From: Pelagerythrobacter marensis
GTDB lineage: Bacteria > Pseudomonadota > Alphaproteobacteria > Sphingomonadales > Sphingomonadaceae
NCBI RefSeq assembly: GCF_001028625.1
Contig: NZ_CP011805.1
Location: forward strand, 1,488,001-1,552,000
DNA: 64,000 nucleotides
Direction: 5' to 3'
A program made the translations under genes and the position numbers. Below, in pieces: positions 41,639-52,162 of this stretch (position 1 is the first letter of the stretch; every line of letters begins with the position of its first letter). The notes under the pieces are model-generated. The model had not been told where the DNA came from, did not search any database, and saw only the letters and a program-made list of their open reading frames with translations.

Positions 41639-42160
41639 TTAGTTGGTGCGATTGATGGTATATCCTGCGAGTTTCCATTGGCCGTCGGTATCGAGGTGGA
41701 AGGAGACGACTTCTTCCATTGTGATGCCGCTTTGTCCTGCTGTTGCGAAGCGGATGGACATGTATCGGCCTGGGGGCAGCGGTCCGTTGTCGCTGGGGCT
41801 GATGACGACGCGCATGATGGCGCGCCATTCGCGGTTGCTGACGGCGCCGAGCACGGCGCGTTGCTGTGCGGTGTTGCCGACGAAGCGGTCACGCGCGATG
41901 CTGGCCTGCATGATGGGCGAGGATTTGTCCCAGATGTCGCCCATTTCGTAGCGGTCCACCGCTGCCACGATGTGGAGCGCGGCGTTGAGGAACTCGCTCG
42001 GCCCGAGTTGCACGGGCACCGCGGCGGGCGGCGAACCGCCCGCCTGGGCCGCAGGTCCGTTGCGACCCTGCGCGGCAAGACCGGACGATGCAGCCATGCA
42101 GCACGCGGCCACGAATGTCAGGGCGATGCGCCCCGGCAGATGCGACCGCGATACTATCAT
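41639..42160 (-). CDS. DUF4019 family exported protein (copy 2)
   Basis: This 173-residue protein has a signal peptide (ends about residue 30, GLAAQG) and a DUF4019-type domain: FLNAALHIVAAVDRYEMGDIW, REWRAIMRVV, PPGRYMSIRFAT and a DGQWKLAGY C-terminal strand. It overlaps the OmpA-like gene by 4 bp. A paralog with the same REW / VPGGNY / DNQWRLSGV pattern is encoded upstream of the adhesin at 52163, so the pair brackets the adhesin. Function unknown; an accessory to adhesin assembly is inferred. Confidence 0.72.
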   Translation of the reverse strand: MIVSRSHLPGRIALTFVAACCMAASSGLAAQGRNGPAAQAGGSPPAAVPVQLGPSEFLNAALHIVAAVDRYEMGDIWDKSSPIMQASIARDRFVGNTAQQRAVLGAVSNREWRAIMRVVISPSDNGPLPPGRYMSIRFATAGQSGITMEEVVSFHLDTDGQWKLAGYTINRTN

Positions 42161-42984
42161 CGACGGGTAACCGGCGCCGGCCGCTCGACAGCCGTGGTAT
42201 AGAGTTCGATCAGGACCTGGCGATTGCGCAGTTCGCGTTTCTGCGAACCGGTCGGCACTTCCAGATCGCGCGAGGCGCGGGCATAGACGGGGACCTCGCC
42301 GACCATGCTGCGCAGGGCATTGGCCGATGCCGCCGCACGGCGGGCAGCCAGCGCATCGTTGTATTCGGTGTCGCCCATGGTGTCGGTGAACCCGGTCACG
42401 ATAACCTCCCGGTAGTCGCCGCCGCGGACCTCTTCGGCCACCTGGCGGAGCGTGGCGTGACCCTGATCGTCGATCGCCGCGCTGTCAAATGCGAAGTTGA
42501 AGCGATAGGTCTTGGCCGGCTTGGCCGGGGTTGCCGGCCCTGCGACGGTGACGACTTCGGGCGCCAGAAGGCGATCGAGCAGCGATGCGCATTCCGGCTC
42601 GCGGAAGTAGGTGTTCTCCACCCGTGCCTTCTTGTCGAACCTGATCTGGTACTGGCACGAGACATATTCGTCGCCGTTGCCGGTGTAGAAGTTGAGGATG
42701 TAATTCCACTTCCGGACGAAGAACACCCCTTCGTGGAAGTGCGGCACGTCGAGCAGGGTGTAGATCTGGTTCTTGGTCATGCCCGGGGTGACCATCGCGA
42801 CATTGCGCGGCGGTACGAAGGCCCCGTCCTTGCGCGTGGCCTTGCGCGGTTCGGGAAACTCCACCGAAGTGTCGTGCCCGGGGCGGTAGGTGGGCGTGCC
42901 CTGGCCTGGCTCTGCGGCTGCGGCAGAGCCGGCACAGGCCATGGCAAGGGCGGCGGCAGCGATCACGGGGTTGCGAATGTTCAC
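42157..42984 (-). CDS. OmpA family protein with BamE/SmpA-like N-domain
   Basis: This 275-residue exported protein has a signal peptide (ends AAAA about 24), then a BamE/SmpA-like domain (residues 45-120; VTPGMTKNQIYTLLDVPHFHEG) and a C-terminal OmpA peptidoglycan-binding domain (about 165-265) with FAFDSAAIDDQG, VTGFTDTMGDTEYNDALAARRA and RNRQVLIEL. It would tie an outer-membrane assembly to the wall. It follows the trimeric adhesin by 53 bp in the same direction and is a plausible adhesin chaperone or anchor. Confidence 0.85.
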   Translation of the reverse strand: MNIRNPVIAAAALAMACAGSAAAAEPGQGTPTYRPGHDTSVEFPEPRKATRKDGAFVPPRNVAMVTPGMTKNQIYTLLDVPHFHEGVFFVRKWNYILNFYTGNGDEYVSCQYQIRFDKKARVENTYFREPECASLLDRLLAPEVVTVAGPATPAKPAKTYRFNFAFDSAAIDDQGHATLRQVAEEVRGGDYREVIVTGFTDTMGDTEYNDALAARRAAASANALRSMVGEVPVYARASRDLEVPTGSQKRELRNRQVLIELYTTAVERPAPVTRR

Positions 42985-43037
42985 CTGACGATCTCCAAAA
43001 TTTGTTAGGTCGAAGGGGGATGCGGCGATCCAGCGTG

Positions 43038-46000
43038 TCAGAACTGGATCCCTGCACCGATCGCCGCACCGGCCTGGTTGCGAGTGTTGTAGGTACCGGT
43101 GGCGCGGACCACGAACCGGCCGTTGTCCGAAGCCTTCGAGAACCCGATCGCGATGGCCTGTTCACCCTGCCAATGCGAAATCCCGAAGCCCATGATCCCC
43201 ATGCCCGGCTCGAAAGCCTGCGGGACCATGCCCATCGCCATGGCCGAAGCCGTGCCGCCGTTCGCATCGTTGCGATAATCGGACAGGTCGAACCGCAAAT
43301 CCGCGATCATGGCATCGGTATAGTAGTTCGCCTGGTTGAGCGTATCGGCCAGGCCGGCATTGAGCTGGCCCAGGTTCACCGCATCGGTGGGGGCGACCCC
43401 GGCTGCAAGGTTGGTGATCCGGGTCCCGCCCATGTCGATGCCATTGCCATCGATGGTCGGGCCGTTCTCGATCGCAATGCTCTCAAGCCCGGTCAGGTTG
43501 GGGTTCAGTGCGACCTGAACCTCGGTCCCGTTCTGGTGGATCATCATGTTGTTGCCGGCCGTGAAGCTGGCGGTGGAACCCGGTGCGACATTGGCCACAC
43601 TCGAACCCGTCGCCACGCCCGACCCGGTCGCGCCGGTGGTGACGTTCCACCCGGCAGCAGCCGTGTCGCCGACCGCCTGGATCGCCGCTTCGACGTTGTT
43701 GTAGACGTTGCCGCCCACCGCAATCTGGGTGTTGATGGTGTTCGTCGTCGGGTCGTAGCTCGATCCCGGGCTGAGCGAGGAAGCAATGCTGTCGCCCAGG
43801 GCAACGATCTGGCTGCCGTTCACCGCATCGGTGCTGGTCGACGAAAGCTCGCCCGCCGTCACCCCGGTGATCTTGCCGGTCCCGTCGGCATTGACGGTCA
43901 CGTTGCCGAACTGCGGGCTCTCCGCCATCTCGATGTTCACCGAACCCGTCGCCGGATCGGTAACCGTGCGAATGTTCGCACCCGAATACCCCCCAGACGT
44001 CGTACCCTCACCCTGAATGGTCAAAACCTGACCAGACGAACGGCTCACCGTACCACCAGCATTGCCAGCGAAACCAATGTTCACGCTGTTGACCGCAGTG
44101 GTGATCGAGTTGTCGACATACGACTTGTTGACGATGTGATCGCCCTCGGTGATCGGGCCGTCGTAGTAGGCACCGCCTTCGTTCACGACGAAGTTGTCGC
44201 CCAGCTGCGTGTCGCCCGTCACCGTCAGGTTGGTGGTCGACACGCTGTCGCCGTTGATGATCGTGTCGCCAACGGTGATGCTGTTGTCGATCACCAGATC
44301 GGACGCCAGATCGAAGGTAACGTCGTTGCTGTCGGTCGCCTTCGCCACCTCGATGTTGCCATCGCTGTTGTTGAGGTCGACATCCGCACCGGTCGCGCTT
44401 GCCACCGAAACATTGGTCGCGTTCGCACCCTGTGCGCTGACGTTCCAGCCTGCGCTCGCTGTCTGGTTGACGATGGCAAGCTGCTCTTCGGTCGCCGCAC
44501 GGCCCACCGTTCCGAAGCTCGGATCGGTCAGTGTCGTGTTACTCAGGCCGGTGATGTCGTTCGACACACCGCTCAGAACCACACCGCCGCTGGTCACACC
44601 ATTAGCCGCAACCGCCGTCGTCGTGACACCGTCGGTCACTGTGACGCCGGTGGTATCGACCACCGTATCACCCACCGTCAGGCTGCCCGCCGGGGTCAGG
44701 TCGACATCCGGGTTCAGCGCGATTTCGACTTCGCCGTTGTCGTCGGCGCCCGTCTGGGCAACCGTGATGTTGCTGTCACCGGTGAACGTCACCGTTCCGT
44801 TCGGACCGATGTTGGCGCCGTTGGTGCCATCGGTCACGTTCCAGCCGGCGTTGGCCACGCTGTCCAGCTGCGTCAGTGCATCCTGCACATTGGTGTAGGT
44901 GTTCGTGCCGACCGTCAGCGAAGCCGTCACCGTGTTGGTCGTCGGATCATAGACCGATCCACCGCCCAGCGAGGTCGCCGTGCTGTCGCCCAGCGCCGTC
45001 AGCTGATCGACGTTCACCGCATCGGTGCCGGCGACGCCCGGAGCGACGTTGGAGATCACGAGGTTGCCCGCGTTGATCCCCGTCGTGGCGATCACCACCG
45101 GTCCGGCGGTCAGGCTGTTCACGGTGATATCGTCGGCCAGGTCGAAGGTGACATCGTTGCTGCCGGCGGTCTTGGTCACCTCGATATTGCCGTCGGCATT
45201 GTTGAGATCGACATCTTCACCGGTCGCGCTTGCCACCGAGACGTTGGTCGCGTTCGCACCCTGTGCACTGACGTTCCAGCCGGCGCTCGCTGTCTGGTTG
45301 ACGAGATCAAGCTGCTCTTCGGTCGCCGCACGGCCCACGGTCGCAAAGCTCGGATCGGTCAGCGTCGTGTTGCTCAGGCCCGTGATGTCGTTCGTCACAC
45401 CGCTCAGGGCAACCGTCCCGCTGGTCAGACCATCAGTGTTCACGACAGTGTTGCCCACCGTCAGACTGCCCGCTGGCGTCAGATCGACATCGGGGTTCAG
45501 GGCGATCTCGACTTCGCCGTTATCGTCGGCACCCGTCTGGGCGACCGAGATATTCGCATCGCCGGTGAACGTTACCGTCCCATTCGGGCCGATGTTCGCG
45601 CCCGTCGTGCCATCGGTCACGTTCCAGCCGGCATTGGCCAGCGATTCGACCTGCTGCAACTGCGCCACGTTGACCGCGTCGGTCAGTTCGGTGCCTGCCG
45701 CAACGCTCGTGATCTGGCGGGTTTCGGTGTCGCGGTTGCCGACACTCACCGCTCCTAACGTGCTGCGCCAGATCGCCGAAGTGTCGGTCGAGGCCAGGCC
45801 CGTCAGCGGGTCATACCCCGCAACGCCCGCAGCAGTACCAGCAACCGAACCACTGCCAAGCGCCACGCCGTCTTCGACGATGGAGCCGGAACCAAACCCG
45901 ATAGCTACCGCGCGGTCTGCATTTGCACCGGAGCTGTCGCCGATGGAAATCGTGGAGTTCGCCGTCACATTGTTGCCGGCCAGTGTGCCCAACGACACGT

Positions 46001-49000
46001 TGTTGTCACCTGTAACGTTGCGGCCAGCCAGCTGGCCCATGGCGGTATTGCCATCGCCCGTGACAGTACGGCCTGCTCCAACTCCGAACGCCGCATTCGC
46101 ATCGCCAATGGTTTCGAACCCGGAGGCATAACCGACCGCCGTATTGTTACTGCCCTCGCTTTCACGGAACGCGAACGAACCCATAGCGACGTTCTGAATG
46201 CCGACCAGATTGGAGGCCGACTGGCGCCCGATCAGGACATTGTCCTGCCCCTGGGCGCTGAGGCCCGCGGAGCTGCCGACCACGACACTATAGGGTGCGT
46301 TGGCGTTCTGCGCAGCGCTCGCGCCGATGGCGACGATATTGCGGCTCGCAGGGTCCATACCGTTCCCGGCACCGTCGCCGACCGCGACGACTGCAATGCC
46401 TGGCGCAGATGCACCCTGTCCAACTGCAACACTAGTATTTCCGGCGGCGGATGCACCGTTACCAACCGCCGTGGCACCGCTCCCCGTCGCCGAGGCGTTG
46501 ACGCCGGCCGCCAGGGCCCTGTTCCCCGTCGCGCCGTCGTTGTTGTAGTTGCCATCAGCCGGCACACCGTTGACGCTGTAGAAGTGCGTCGTCGCCTCGG
46601 CCTGCGCCGCCTGCAACTGCGCCACGTTGACTGCGTCGGTCAGTTCAGTGCCTGCTGCGACGTCGGTGATCTGGCGGGTGATGCCATTCGCCGCATCGCC
46701 CACGCTCACCGCGCCCGACGTGCTCTGCCAGGTCGGCGTCGTGTCGGTCGAGGCAAGGCCCGTTACCGGGTCATAGCCTGCAACACCGGCAGCGGTATCC
46801 GCGACGGAGTTGCTGCCCAGCGCCACGCCGTCTTCGACCGTCACGCTGCTGCTCGTGCCCAGCGCGGTGGCGCCGCTGACATCGGCCAGGGCATTTTCGC
46901 CAAGCGCCGCGCCTGCATTGATCGCCGGATCGACCACGCCGCCGTTGTAGGTGGCAACCGCGCCATCACCGAAGGCCGCGCCGCCATTGCCGGCCCGCGC
47001 CGAGGCGCCCATCGCCACCGAACCGGTCGCGATGGCGTCATGACCGATCGCAATGCTGCGTTCGCCGCTCGCTGCGGCATCGGTGCCAATAGCGATCGCG
47101 TCGTTCTTAGATGCCAAAGAGTTGGCACCGATCGATATCGTCTGATCCGCAGTTACATTGACGCCGGCGTTTAGCCCGCTGGCGATATTGCCCGAACCAA
47201 CCGTCCCCATGCCGGCCTGGTAGCCGCTGAAGACGTTGTTGTTACCATTTGAACTCTGCCCAGCGGACCAGCCCAGTGCTACATTATTGGCGCCTTGCGC
47301 AAATAGCATTGCCTGATAGCCAATCGCTACAGAACGGGTAAGAAGTGGCGAATTGGACGCTGCAAGACGTCCAATGCCGACGTTGTAGTCGCCAGTCGTG
47401 GACCAGCCCGCTCCATGCGCACCATAAAAGTTGTCACGGCCGTTTGAAGCGCGCCCTGCTGAATATCCAACCAGAGTGTTGGAAATACCAGTACTACCGT
47501 TCCCCGCAGCCACACCAACAACCGTGGAGAGTGTGCCGTTTGCTTGGGCCTGATTGCCAATTGCAATAGCATAGCTGGCGGTTGCTCTGCCTCCGGCAAC
47601 TGCTGCAGCACCTGTGCCCTGTGCAACGGAACTAGAACCAAGCGCTGTTGCGCCAGTACCGTTGGCAACGGCACCAACGCCGGCTGCTACAGCATTCGCT
47701 CCGGTCGCACCGTCATTATTGTAGTTGCCGCCTTGGAGGCCATTGTCGTCGACGCTGTAGTAATGCGTCGTTGCAGCGGCTTGTGCGGCCTGAAGCTGGT
47801 CGATGTTGACCGCATCGGTACCGGCAACGCCGGGCGCGACGTTGGAGATCACCATGCCGCCGGCATTGATCCCCCCGGTGGTCACACTGGGACCGCCGGC
47901 AATGGTCAGGCCATTGGGATTGATCGTAGTGTTGCCCGCAACCAGGCTGTTCACGGTGATATCGTCAGCCAGGTCGAACGTGACATCGTTGCTGCCGGCG
48001 GTCTTGGTCACCTCGATATTGCCATCGGCATTGTTGAGGTCGACATCCTCGCCGGTCGCGCTTGCCACCGAGACGTTGGTCGCATTCGCACCCTGTGCGC
48101 TGACGTTCCAGCCGGCGCTCGCCGTCTGGTTGACCAGCGCAAGCTGCTCTTCGGTCGCCGCGCGGCCTACCGTGCCGAACGTCGGATCGGTCAGCGTCGT
48201 GTTGCTCAGACCCGTGATGTCGTTCGACACCCCGCTCAGAACCACACCGCCGCTGGTCACACCATTAGCCGCAACCGCCGTCGTCGTGACGCCGTCAGTC
48301 ACTGTAAGACCAGTCGTATCGACGAAAGTATCGCCAATCGTCAGGCTACCCGCCGGGGTCAGGTCGACATCCGGGTTCAGCGCGATTTCGACTTCGCCGT
48401 TATCGTCGGCACCCGTCTGGGCGACCGAGATATTCGCATCACCGGTGAACGTTACCGTCCCGTTCGGGCCGATGTTCGCACCCGTCGTGCCATCGGTCAC
48501 ATTCCAGCCGGCGTTGGCGACCGTGCTGACCGCTTCAATCGCCTGATTGGTCGCGAAAAGCTGCGAACCGTTGATCGCATCAGTAGATGTCGCGCTGACG
48601 CGACCTGCCGCGACGTTGGTAACGGTACGCTCGGCACCCACGCTGCCGACACTGACCGTGCTGGCAGGCGTGATGCCGGCGTAATTGTATGTCGTACCAT
48701 CGATGACACCCGACGGCGTGGCCACGGCGACATCCGTCACCGATCCACTGCCCAGTGCAACATCCCCCACATTCGCCGCTGCCGAAGCGCTGCTGCCGAT
48801 CGCGACCGCGTTATCTGCGCCAGCTGCCGCGAAAGAGCCTATCGCCACGGCATTTACATTGTAGCTATTACTATAGGCACCGAGCGCAACCGATTCACTC
48901 GCAAGCGGGCCTGCAAAAGCCCCAACGCCAGCCGCAAGACTGTTCGCAGCAACCGCATTGGTGTTGTCCCCCAACGCAGTGCTTGATCTGCCTGCTGCCG

Positions 49001-52000
49001 CACTTGCCTGACCAACAGCCACGGCAGAGATTCCGGTCGCCTGCGCTCCGCCACCCACAGCGGTGGAATTGTCACCAGAGGCCGAAGCTTCGACCCCTGC
49101 GGCAAGGGCGTCCACGCCCGTCGCGCCATCGTTGTTGTAGTTGGCTCGAATCACACCGCCGTCGTTGACGCTGTAGTAGTGCGTCGTCGCAGCGGCCTGC
49201 GCGGCCTTCAGCTGCGCCACGTTGACCGCGTCACTGTCTTGCGTACCTGCCGCAACGTTGGTGATTTGGCGCGTATTGCCCGCACTGCCAACGCTCACCG
49301 CGCCAAGCGTAGTGCTGTCCGTCGCCGCAATCGCTGCCGCTTGTGCTGCATCGGCACCGGTCGGAACATAGCCGATCTCACCTGCAGCCGTGCTAGCTAC
49401 AGATTGGTCACCCAAAGCAACAGAGGAAGCAACGGTGTTGGCGATAGCACCGTCCCCCAAGGCCGTTGAACCAAAGCTTGCCCGGGCGCCGGCACCTAAA
49501 GCCACAGAGCCTGTGGCTTCGGCACCAATGCCGATCGCGATGGCACCTACACCTGTTGCTTTTGTACTGCTGCCCAGAGCGATGGCATCGTTGGCGCTGG
49601 CCAGCGCATCTGTACCGATAGCCACTGTATTGTCAGCACTGATGTTTTGCCCCGCGCCCGCACCCATCGCGATATTGGCCGTACCGGTAACCGTTTGGCC
49701 TGCCCCAAAGCCGATTGCGGCATTTTGATCCCCGGTCACATTGGCACCCGCATGCGCGCCGATCGCCGTATTATCGTCACCTTCGGTTCGCTGGCCCGTA
49801 CCTACACTCAAGTCCGTACCAGCCCCACCCACTAGCATAGGCAACATTGTGGCTGGCCCTGCACCCAATGCAATGTTTCGCGCACCCGTGACATTGTTAC
49901 CCGCCTGTGTACCAGACGCGATATTGTCGTCCCCGACAACAAACAGGCCAGCTTCCGATCCGCTGGCAGAATTTCGGTTGCCCGTCGCCAAGAAGCCAGC
50001 ACGATAACCTGTGGCAATATTCAAATCGCCCGTGACACCATAGCCCGCTGATGCGCCAAGAGCCATGTTTTCCGTTCCAAGCACGGTGTTCCCGGCATTA
50101 TCACCCAAAGCAATATTGTGCCGACCCGTGCTGTTTCGACCTGAAGCATTACCGATGGCAATGCCATACACACTATTGGAACCAATCCCTGCACTAGTAC
50201 CAAGAGAGAGATGGCCTTCAGCCAAGGACTCAGAGTCCCTGCCGATGGCAATGCTATTGTTGGAAATCGCCTCACTGCCGCTACCTATCGCCACGGTATA
50301 TTGACCATTGGCAACAGCATCCACCCCGGCTGCCAACGCATTTAATCCGGTCGCACCGTCGTTGTTGTAGTTGCCGCCAATCACACCGCCATCGTTGACG
50401 CTGTAGTAATGCGTCATTGCGGCGGCCTGTGCGGCCTGCAACTGATTGACATTGACCGCGTCAGTACCCGCAACGCCCGGTGCAACATTCGTTATGGCCA
50501 AGTTGCCAGCGTTGATTCCCGTTGTTCCGATTACAACAGGGCCGGCGGTCAGGCTGTTCACGTTGATATTGCTGGCTAGGTTGAAGGTGACATCGTTGCT
50601 CGCCGCCGTTTTCGAAACCACGATGTTATTGTCGGTGTTATTCAGATTGACGTTGTTACCGGTCGCACTGGCCACCGAGACATTGGTCGCGTTCGCCCCC
50701 TGTGCGCTGACGTTCCAGCCAGCACGAGCCACCGAACCAACCGATGCAACAGCCTGGTTGGTCGCGAAAAGCTGCGAACCGTTGATCGCGTCGGTCGATG
50801 TCGCGCTGACACGGCCTGCCGCGACATTGGTAACGGTACGCTCGGCACCCACGCTGCCGACACTGACCGTGCTGGCAGGCGTGGTGCCGGCGTAATTGTA
50901 TGTCGTACCATCGATGACACCCGACGGCGTGGCCACGGCAGCGGCCGTCGTCGAACCGTTGCCAAGGGCCACGGCCCCGGCGTGCGCGGCATTTGCTCCA
51001 TTGCCCAGCGCGGTCGCATTGGTCGCCGAAGCCTGGCTGGTCGCACCTACCGCGGTGCTGCTGATTCCGGTTGCATTGGTATCACGGCCTAGGGCGAGCG
51101 CGCTTTCCTGCGCAGCGTTGCTCCTGAACCCGAAAGCCGACGAGAAATTGCTCTGCGCCTGCGATTCCGAACCCACGGCAGTCGCGCCAGTACCCGATGC
51201 CTGGGTGGTCGTGCCCATGGCGATTGCGTCGGCACCCGATGCCGTCGCTGCATCGCCTTGCGCCGTACTGCGCACACCCGTCGCCGCAGCCGCACGACCG
51301 ATCGCGATGCCGGAGGTTGCGGTCGGACCCGTCGTCGCCTCGCCGCCGAGCGCGATCGAATTGGCCCCGCGAGCCTGTGCGCCGCGAACCCCGTTGCTGC
51401 CGATCGCAACCGCCCCGGCACCTGAGGCAGTGGTCGAATTCGCCACGGTCAGCGGCGTCGTGCCATTGCCGCCCGCGCTGCCGATCGCAACCGCGTTGGC
51501 GCCGCTCGACACCGCGCTGAAGCCAAGCGCGACTGCACCGGTCGCTGAGGCATTAGCATCAAGGCCGAAAGCCGAACCCCACTTCACCGCATTGGCGTTA
51601 TAGCCAACCGCAACCGCACCTGCCCCAAAACCGTCGGCATGCGCCCCTAGAACCGTGACGCCAAGCTGGCCATTACCACTCGCCCCACAGCCGCCAACGG
51701 TCGACAGCTGACCGCTGCCATCGACCGTGTTGAACGTGTTACCCTGTGGCGCTTCGTTGCCCACGACCGTAGCCCCGCCGGCCCCGCAATTCGCAGTTTG
51801 TTCGCGCTCAAGCGTATCCGCTGCAGCAGGTGCCGCGAAACCAAGCGCCAGCACCGAACCCAGCGCCGCAGGCACGACAAAGGCCACGCGTGAAGACGAA
51901 TGGCCCAGCGCGCCCAGGCCGCGTTGGCGGCCGAACGCCACGCACGAGGACGAAAGACGCAGGATCGCCATGATCCGCCGGCGAACGCCCTTGCCGAGCC

Positions 52001-52076
52001 CCTGAGAGTTCATCAGCATCTGGCTGGCATCGTGGCCATACTGGCAATCGGAACGGGTGTTACGGGTGTTGCTCAT
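43038..52076 (-). CDS. Giant trimeric autotransporter adhesin (YadA/Hia type)
   Basis: This 3,012-residue surface adhesin has a long signal region (about 1-87, ending AAPAAADT) followed by head segments made of YadA-like AVGxxAxAxGxxSxAxG repeats. Neck/HIM motifs (TDAVNVxQLQAAQ) are repeated many times, with stalk modules GWNVSAQGANATNVSVASATG and GWNVTDGTTGANIGPNGT. The last 100 residues form the outer membrane anchor, with TDAMIADLRFDLSDYRND and the closing AGAAIGAGIQF. Three chains form one beta-barrel and export the fibre. GAGGA lies 7 nt before ATG 52076. The frame is intact over 9 kb. It may bind host or abiotic surfaces; target unknown. Confidence 0.95.
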   Translation of the reverse strand: MSNTRNTRSDCQYGHDASQMLMNSQGLGKGVRRRIMAILRLSSSCVAFGRQRGLGALGHSSSRVAFVVPAALGSVLALGFAAPAAADTLEREQTANCGAGGATVVGNEAPQGNTFNTVDGSGQLSTVGGCGASGNGQLGVTVLGAHADGFGAGAVAVGYNANAVKWGSAFGLDANASATGAVALGFSAVSSGANAVAIGSAGGNGTTPLTVANSTTASGAGAVAIGSNGVRGAQARGANSIALGGEATTGPTATSGIAIGRAAAATGVRSTAQGDAATASGADAIAMGTTTQASGTGATAVGSESQAQSNFSSAFGFRSNAAQESALALGRDTNATGISSTAVGATSQASATNATALGNGANAAHAGAVALGNGSTTAAAVATPSGVIDGTTYNYAGTTPASTVSVGSVGAERTVTNVAAGRVSATSTDAINGSQLFATNQAVASVGSVARAGWNVSAQGANATNVSVASATGNNVNLNNTDNNIVVSKTAASNDVTFNLASNINVNSLTAGPVVIGTTGINAGNLAITNVAPGVAGTDAVNVNQLQAAQAAAMTHYYSVNDGGVIGGNYNNDGATGLNALAAGVDAVANGQYTVAIGSGSEAISNNSIAIGRDSESLAEGHLSLGTSAGIGSNSVYGIAIGNASGRNSTGRHNIALGDNAGNTVLGTENMALGASAGYGVTGDLNIATGYRAGFLATGNRNSASGSEAGLFVVGDDNIASGTQAGNNVTGARNIALGAGPATMLPMLVGGAGTDLSVGTGQRTEGDDNTAIGAHAGANVTGDQNAAIGFGAGQTVTGTANIAMGAGAGQNISADNTVAIGTDALASANDAIALGSSTKATGVGAIAIGIGAEATGSVALGAGARASFGSTALGDGAIANTVASSVALGDQSVASTAAGEIGYVPTGADAAQAAAIAATDSTTLGAVSVGSAGNTRQITNVAAGTQDSDAVNVAQLKAAQAAATTHYYSVNDGGVIRANYNNDGATGVDALAAGVEASASGDNSTAVGGGAQATGISAVAVGQASAAAGRSSTALGDNTNAVAANSLAAGVGAFAGPLASESVALGAYSNSYNVNAVAIGSFAAAGADNAVAIGSSASAAANVGDVALGSGSVTDVAVATPSGVIDGTTYNYAGITPASTVSVGSVGAERTVTNVAAGRVSATSTDAINGSQLFATNQAIEAVSTVANAGWNVTDGTTGANIGPNGTVTFTGDANISVAQTGADDNGEVEIALNPDVDLTPAGSLTIGDTFVDTTGLTVTDGVTTTAVAANGVTSGGVVLSGVSNDITGLSNTTLTDPTFGTVGRAATEEQLALVNQTASAGWNVSAQGANATNVSVASATGEDVDLNNADGNIEVTKTAGSNDVTFDLADDITVNSLVAGNTTINPNGLTIAGGPSVTTGGINAGGMVISNVAPGVAGTDAVNIDQLQAAQAAATTHYYSVDDNGLQGGNYNNDGATGANAVAAGVGAVANGTGATALGSSSVAQGTGAAAVAGGRATASYAIAIGNQAQANGTLSTVVGVAAGNGSTGISNTLVGYSAGRASNGRDNFYGAHGAGWSTTGDYNVGIGRLAASNSPLLTRSVAIGYQAMLFAQGANNVALGWSAGQSSNGNNNVFSGYQAGMGTVGSGNIASGLNAGVNVTADQTISIGANSLASKNDAIAIGTDAAASGERSIAIGHDAIATGSVAMGASARAGNGGAAFGDGAVATYNGGVVDPAINAGAALGENALADVSGATALGTSSSVTVEDGVALGSNSVADTAAGVAGYDPVTGLASTDTTPTWQSTSGAVSVGDAANGITRQITDVAAGTELTDAVNVAQLQAAQAEATTHFYSVNGVPADGNYNNDGATGNRALAAGVNASATGSGATAVGNGASAAGNTSVAVGQGASAPGIAVVAVGDGAGNGMDPASRNIVAIGASAAQNANAPYSVVVGSSAGLSAQGQDNVLIGRQSASNLVGIQNVAMGSFAFRESEGSNNTAVGYASGFETIGDANAAFGVGAGRTVTGDGNTAMGQLAGRNVTGDNNVSLGTLAGNNVTANSTISIGDSSGANADRAVAIGFGSGSIVEDGVALGSGSVAGTAAGVAGYDPLTGLASTDTSAIWRSTLGAVSVGNRDTETRQITSVAAGTELTDAVNVAQLQQVESLANAGWNVTDGTTGANIGPNGTVTFTGDANISVAQTGADDNGEVEIALNPDVDLTPAGSLTVGNTVVNTDGLTSGTVALSGVTNDITGLSNTTLTDPSFATVGRAATEEQLDLVNQTASAGWNVSAQGANATNVSVASATGEDVDLNNADGNIEVTKTAGSNDVTFDLADDITVNSLTAGPVVIATTGINAGNLVISNVAPGVAGTDAVNVDQLTALGDSTATSLGGGSVYDPTTNTVTASLTVGTNTYTNVQDALTQLDSVANAGWNVTDGTNGANIGPNGTVTFTGDSNITVAQTGADDNGEVEIALNPDVDLTPAGSLTVGDTVVDTTGVTVTDGVTTTAVAANGVTSGGVVLSGVSNDITGLSNTTLTDPSFGTVGRAATEEQLAIVNQTASAGWNVSAQGANATNVSVASATGADVDLNNSDGNIEVAKATDSNDVTFDLASDLVIDNSITVGDTIINGDSVSTTNLTVTGDTQLGDNFVVNEGGAYYDGPITEGDHIVNKSYVDNSITTAVNSVNIGFAGNAGGTVSRSSGQVLTIQGEGTTSGGYSGANIRTVTDPATGSVNIEMAESPQFGNVTVNADGTGKITGVTAGELSSTSTDAVNGSQIVALGDSIASSLSPGSSYDPTTNTINTQIAVGGNVYNNVEAAIQAVGDTAAAGWNVTTGATGSGVATGSSVANVAPGSTASFTAGNNMMIHQNGTEVQVALNPNLTGLESIAIENGPTIDGNGIDMGGTRITNLAAGVAPTDAVNLGQLNAGLADTLNQANYYTDAMIADLRFDLSDYRNDANGGTASAMAMGMVPQAFEPGMGIMGFGISHWQGEQAIAIGFSKASDNGRFVVRATGTYNTRNQAGAAIGAGIQF
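44280..50760 (-). repeat. Near-identical stalk and head repeats inside the adhesin gene
   Basis: Two coding modules recur nearly unchanged at DNA level. Module A (SAQGANATNVSVASATG...SNDVTF) lies at about 44,290-44,460, 45,125-45,300, 47,955-48,125 and 50,570-50,735. Module B (GANIGPNGTVTF...VDLTPAGSL) lies at about 44,680-44,850, 45,465-45,640 and 48,340-48,520. A third unit (THYYSVNDGGV, NYNNDGATG) occurs near 46.55, 47.7, 49.15 and 50.4 kb. Such repeats allow length change by recombination and are a risk for misassembly. Confidence 0.8.
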
Positions 52077-52162
52077 GATTCGTCCTCTTCAGTCGACGTC
52101 AGGCACGGCCCCGGCCACGGGCCGGGACAGAAAGGGAAAGGAAAGGAAAGGCGCCCAACGGG

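Noticed and set aside
43002..45758. 918-codon plus-strand frame opposite the adhesin
   Set aside because: Its His/Arg/Val-rich repeats are the antisense of the adhesin stalk repeats; no start signal or domain supports it.
43038..52076. CRISPR-like or tandem non-coding repeats
   Set aside because: The repeats keep one reading frame and encode known YadA head, neck and stalk units.
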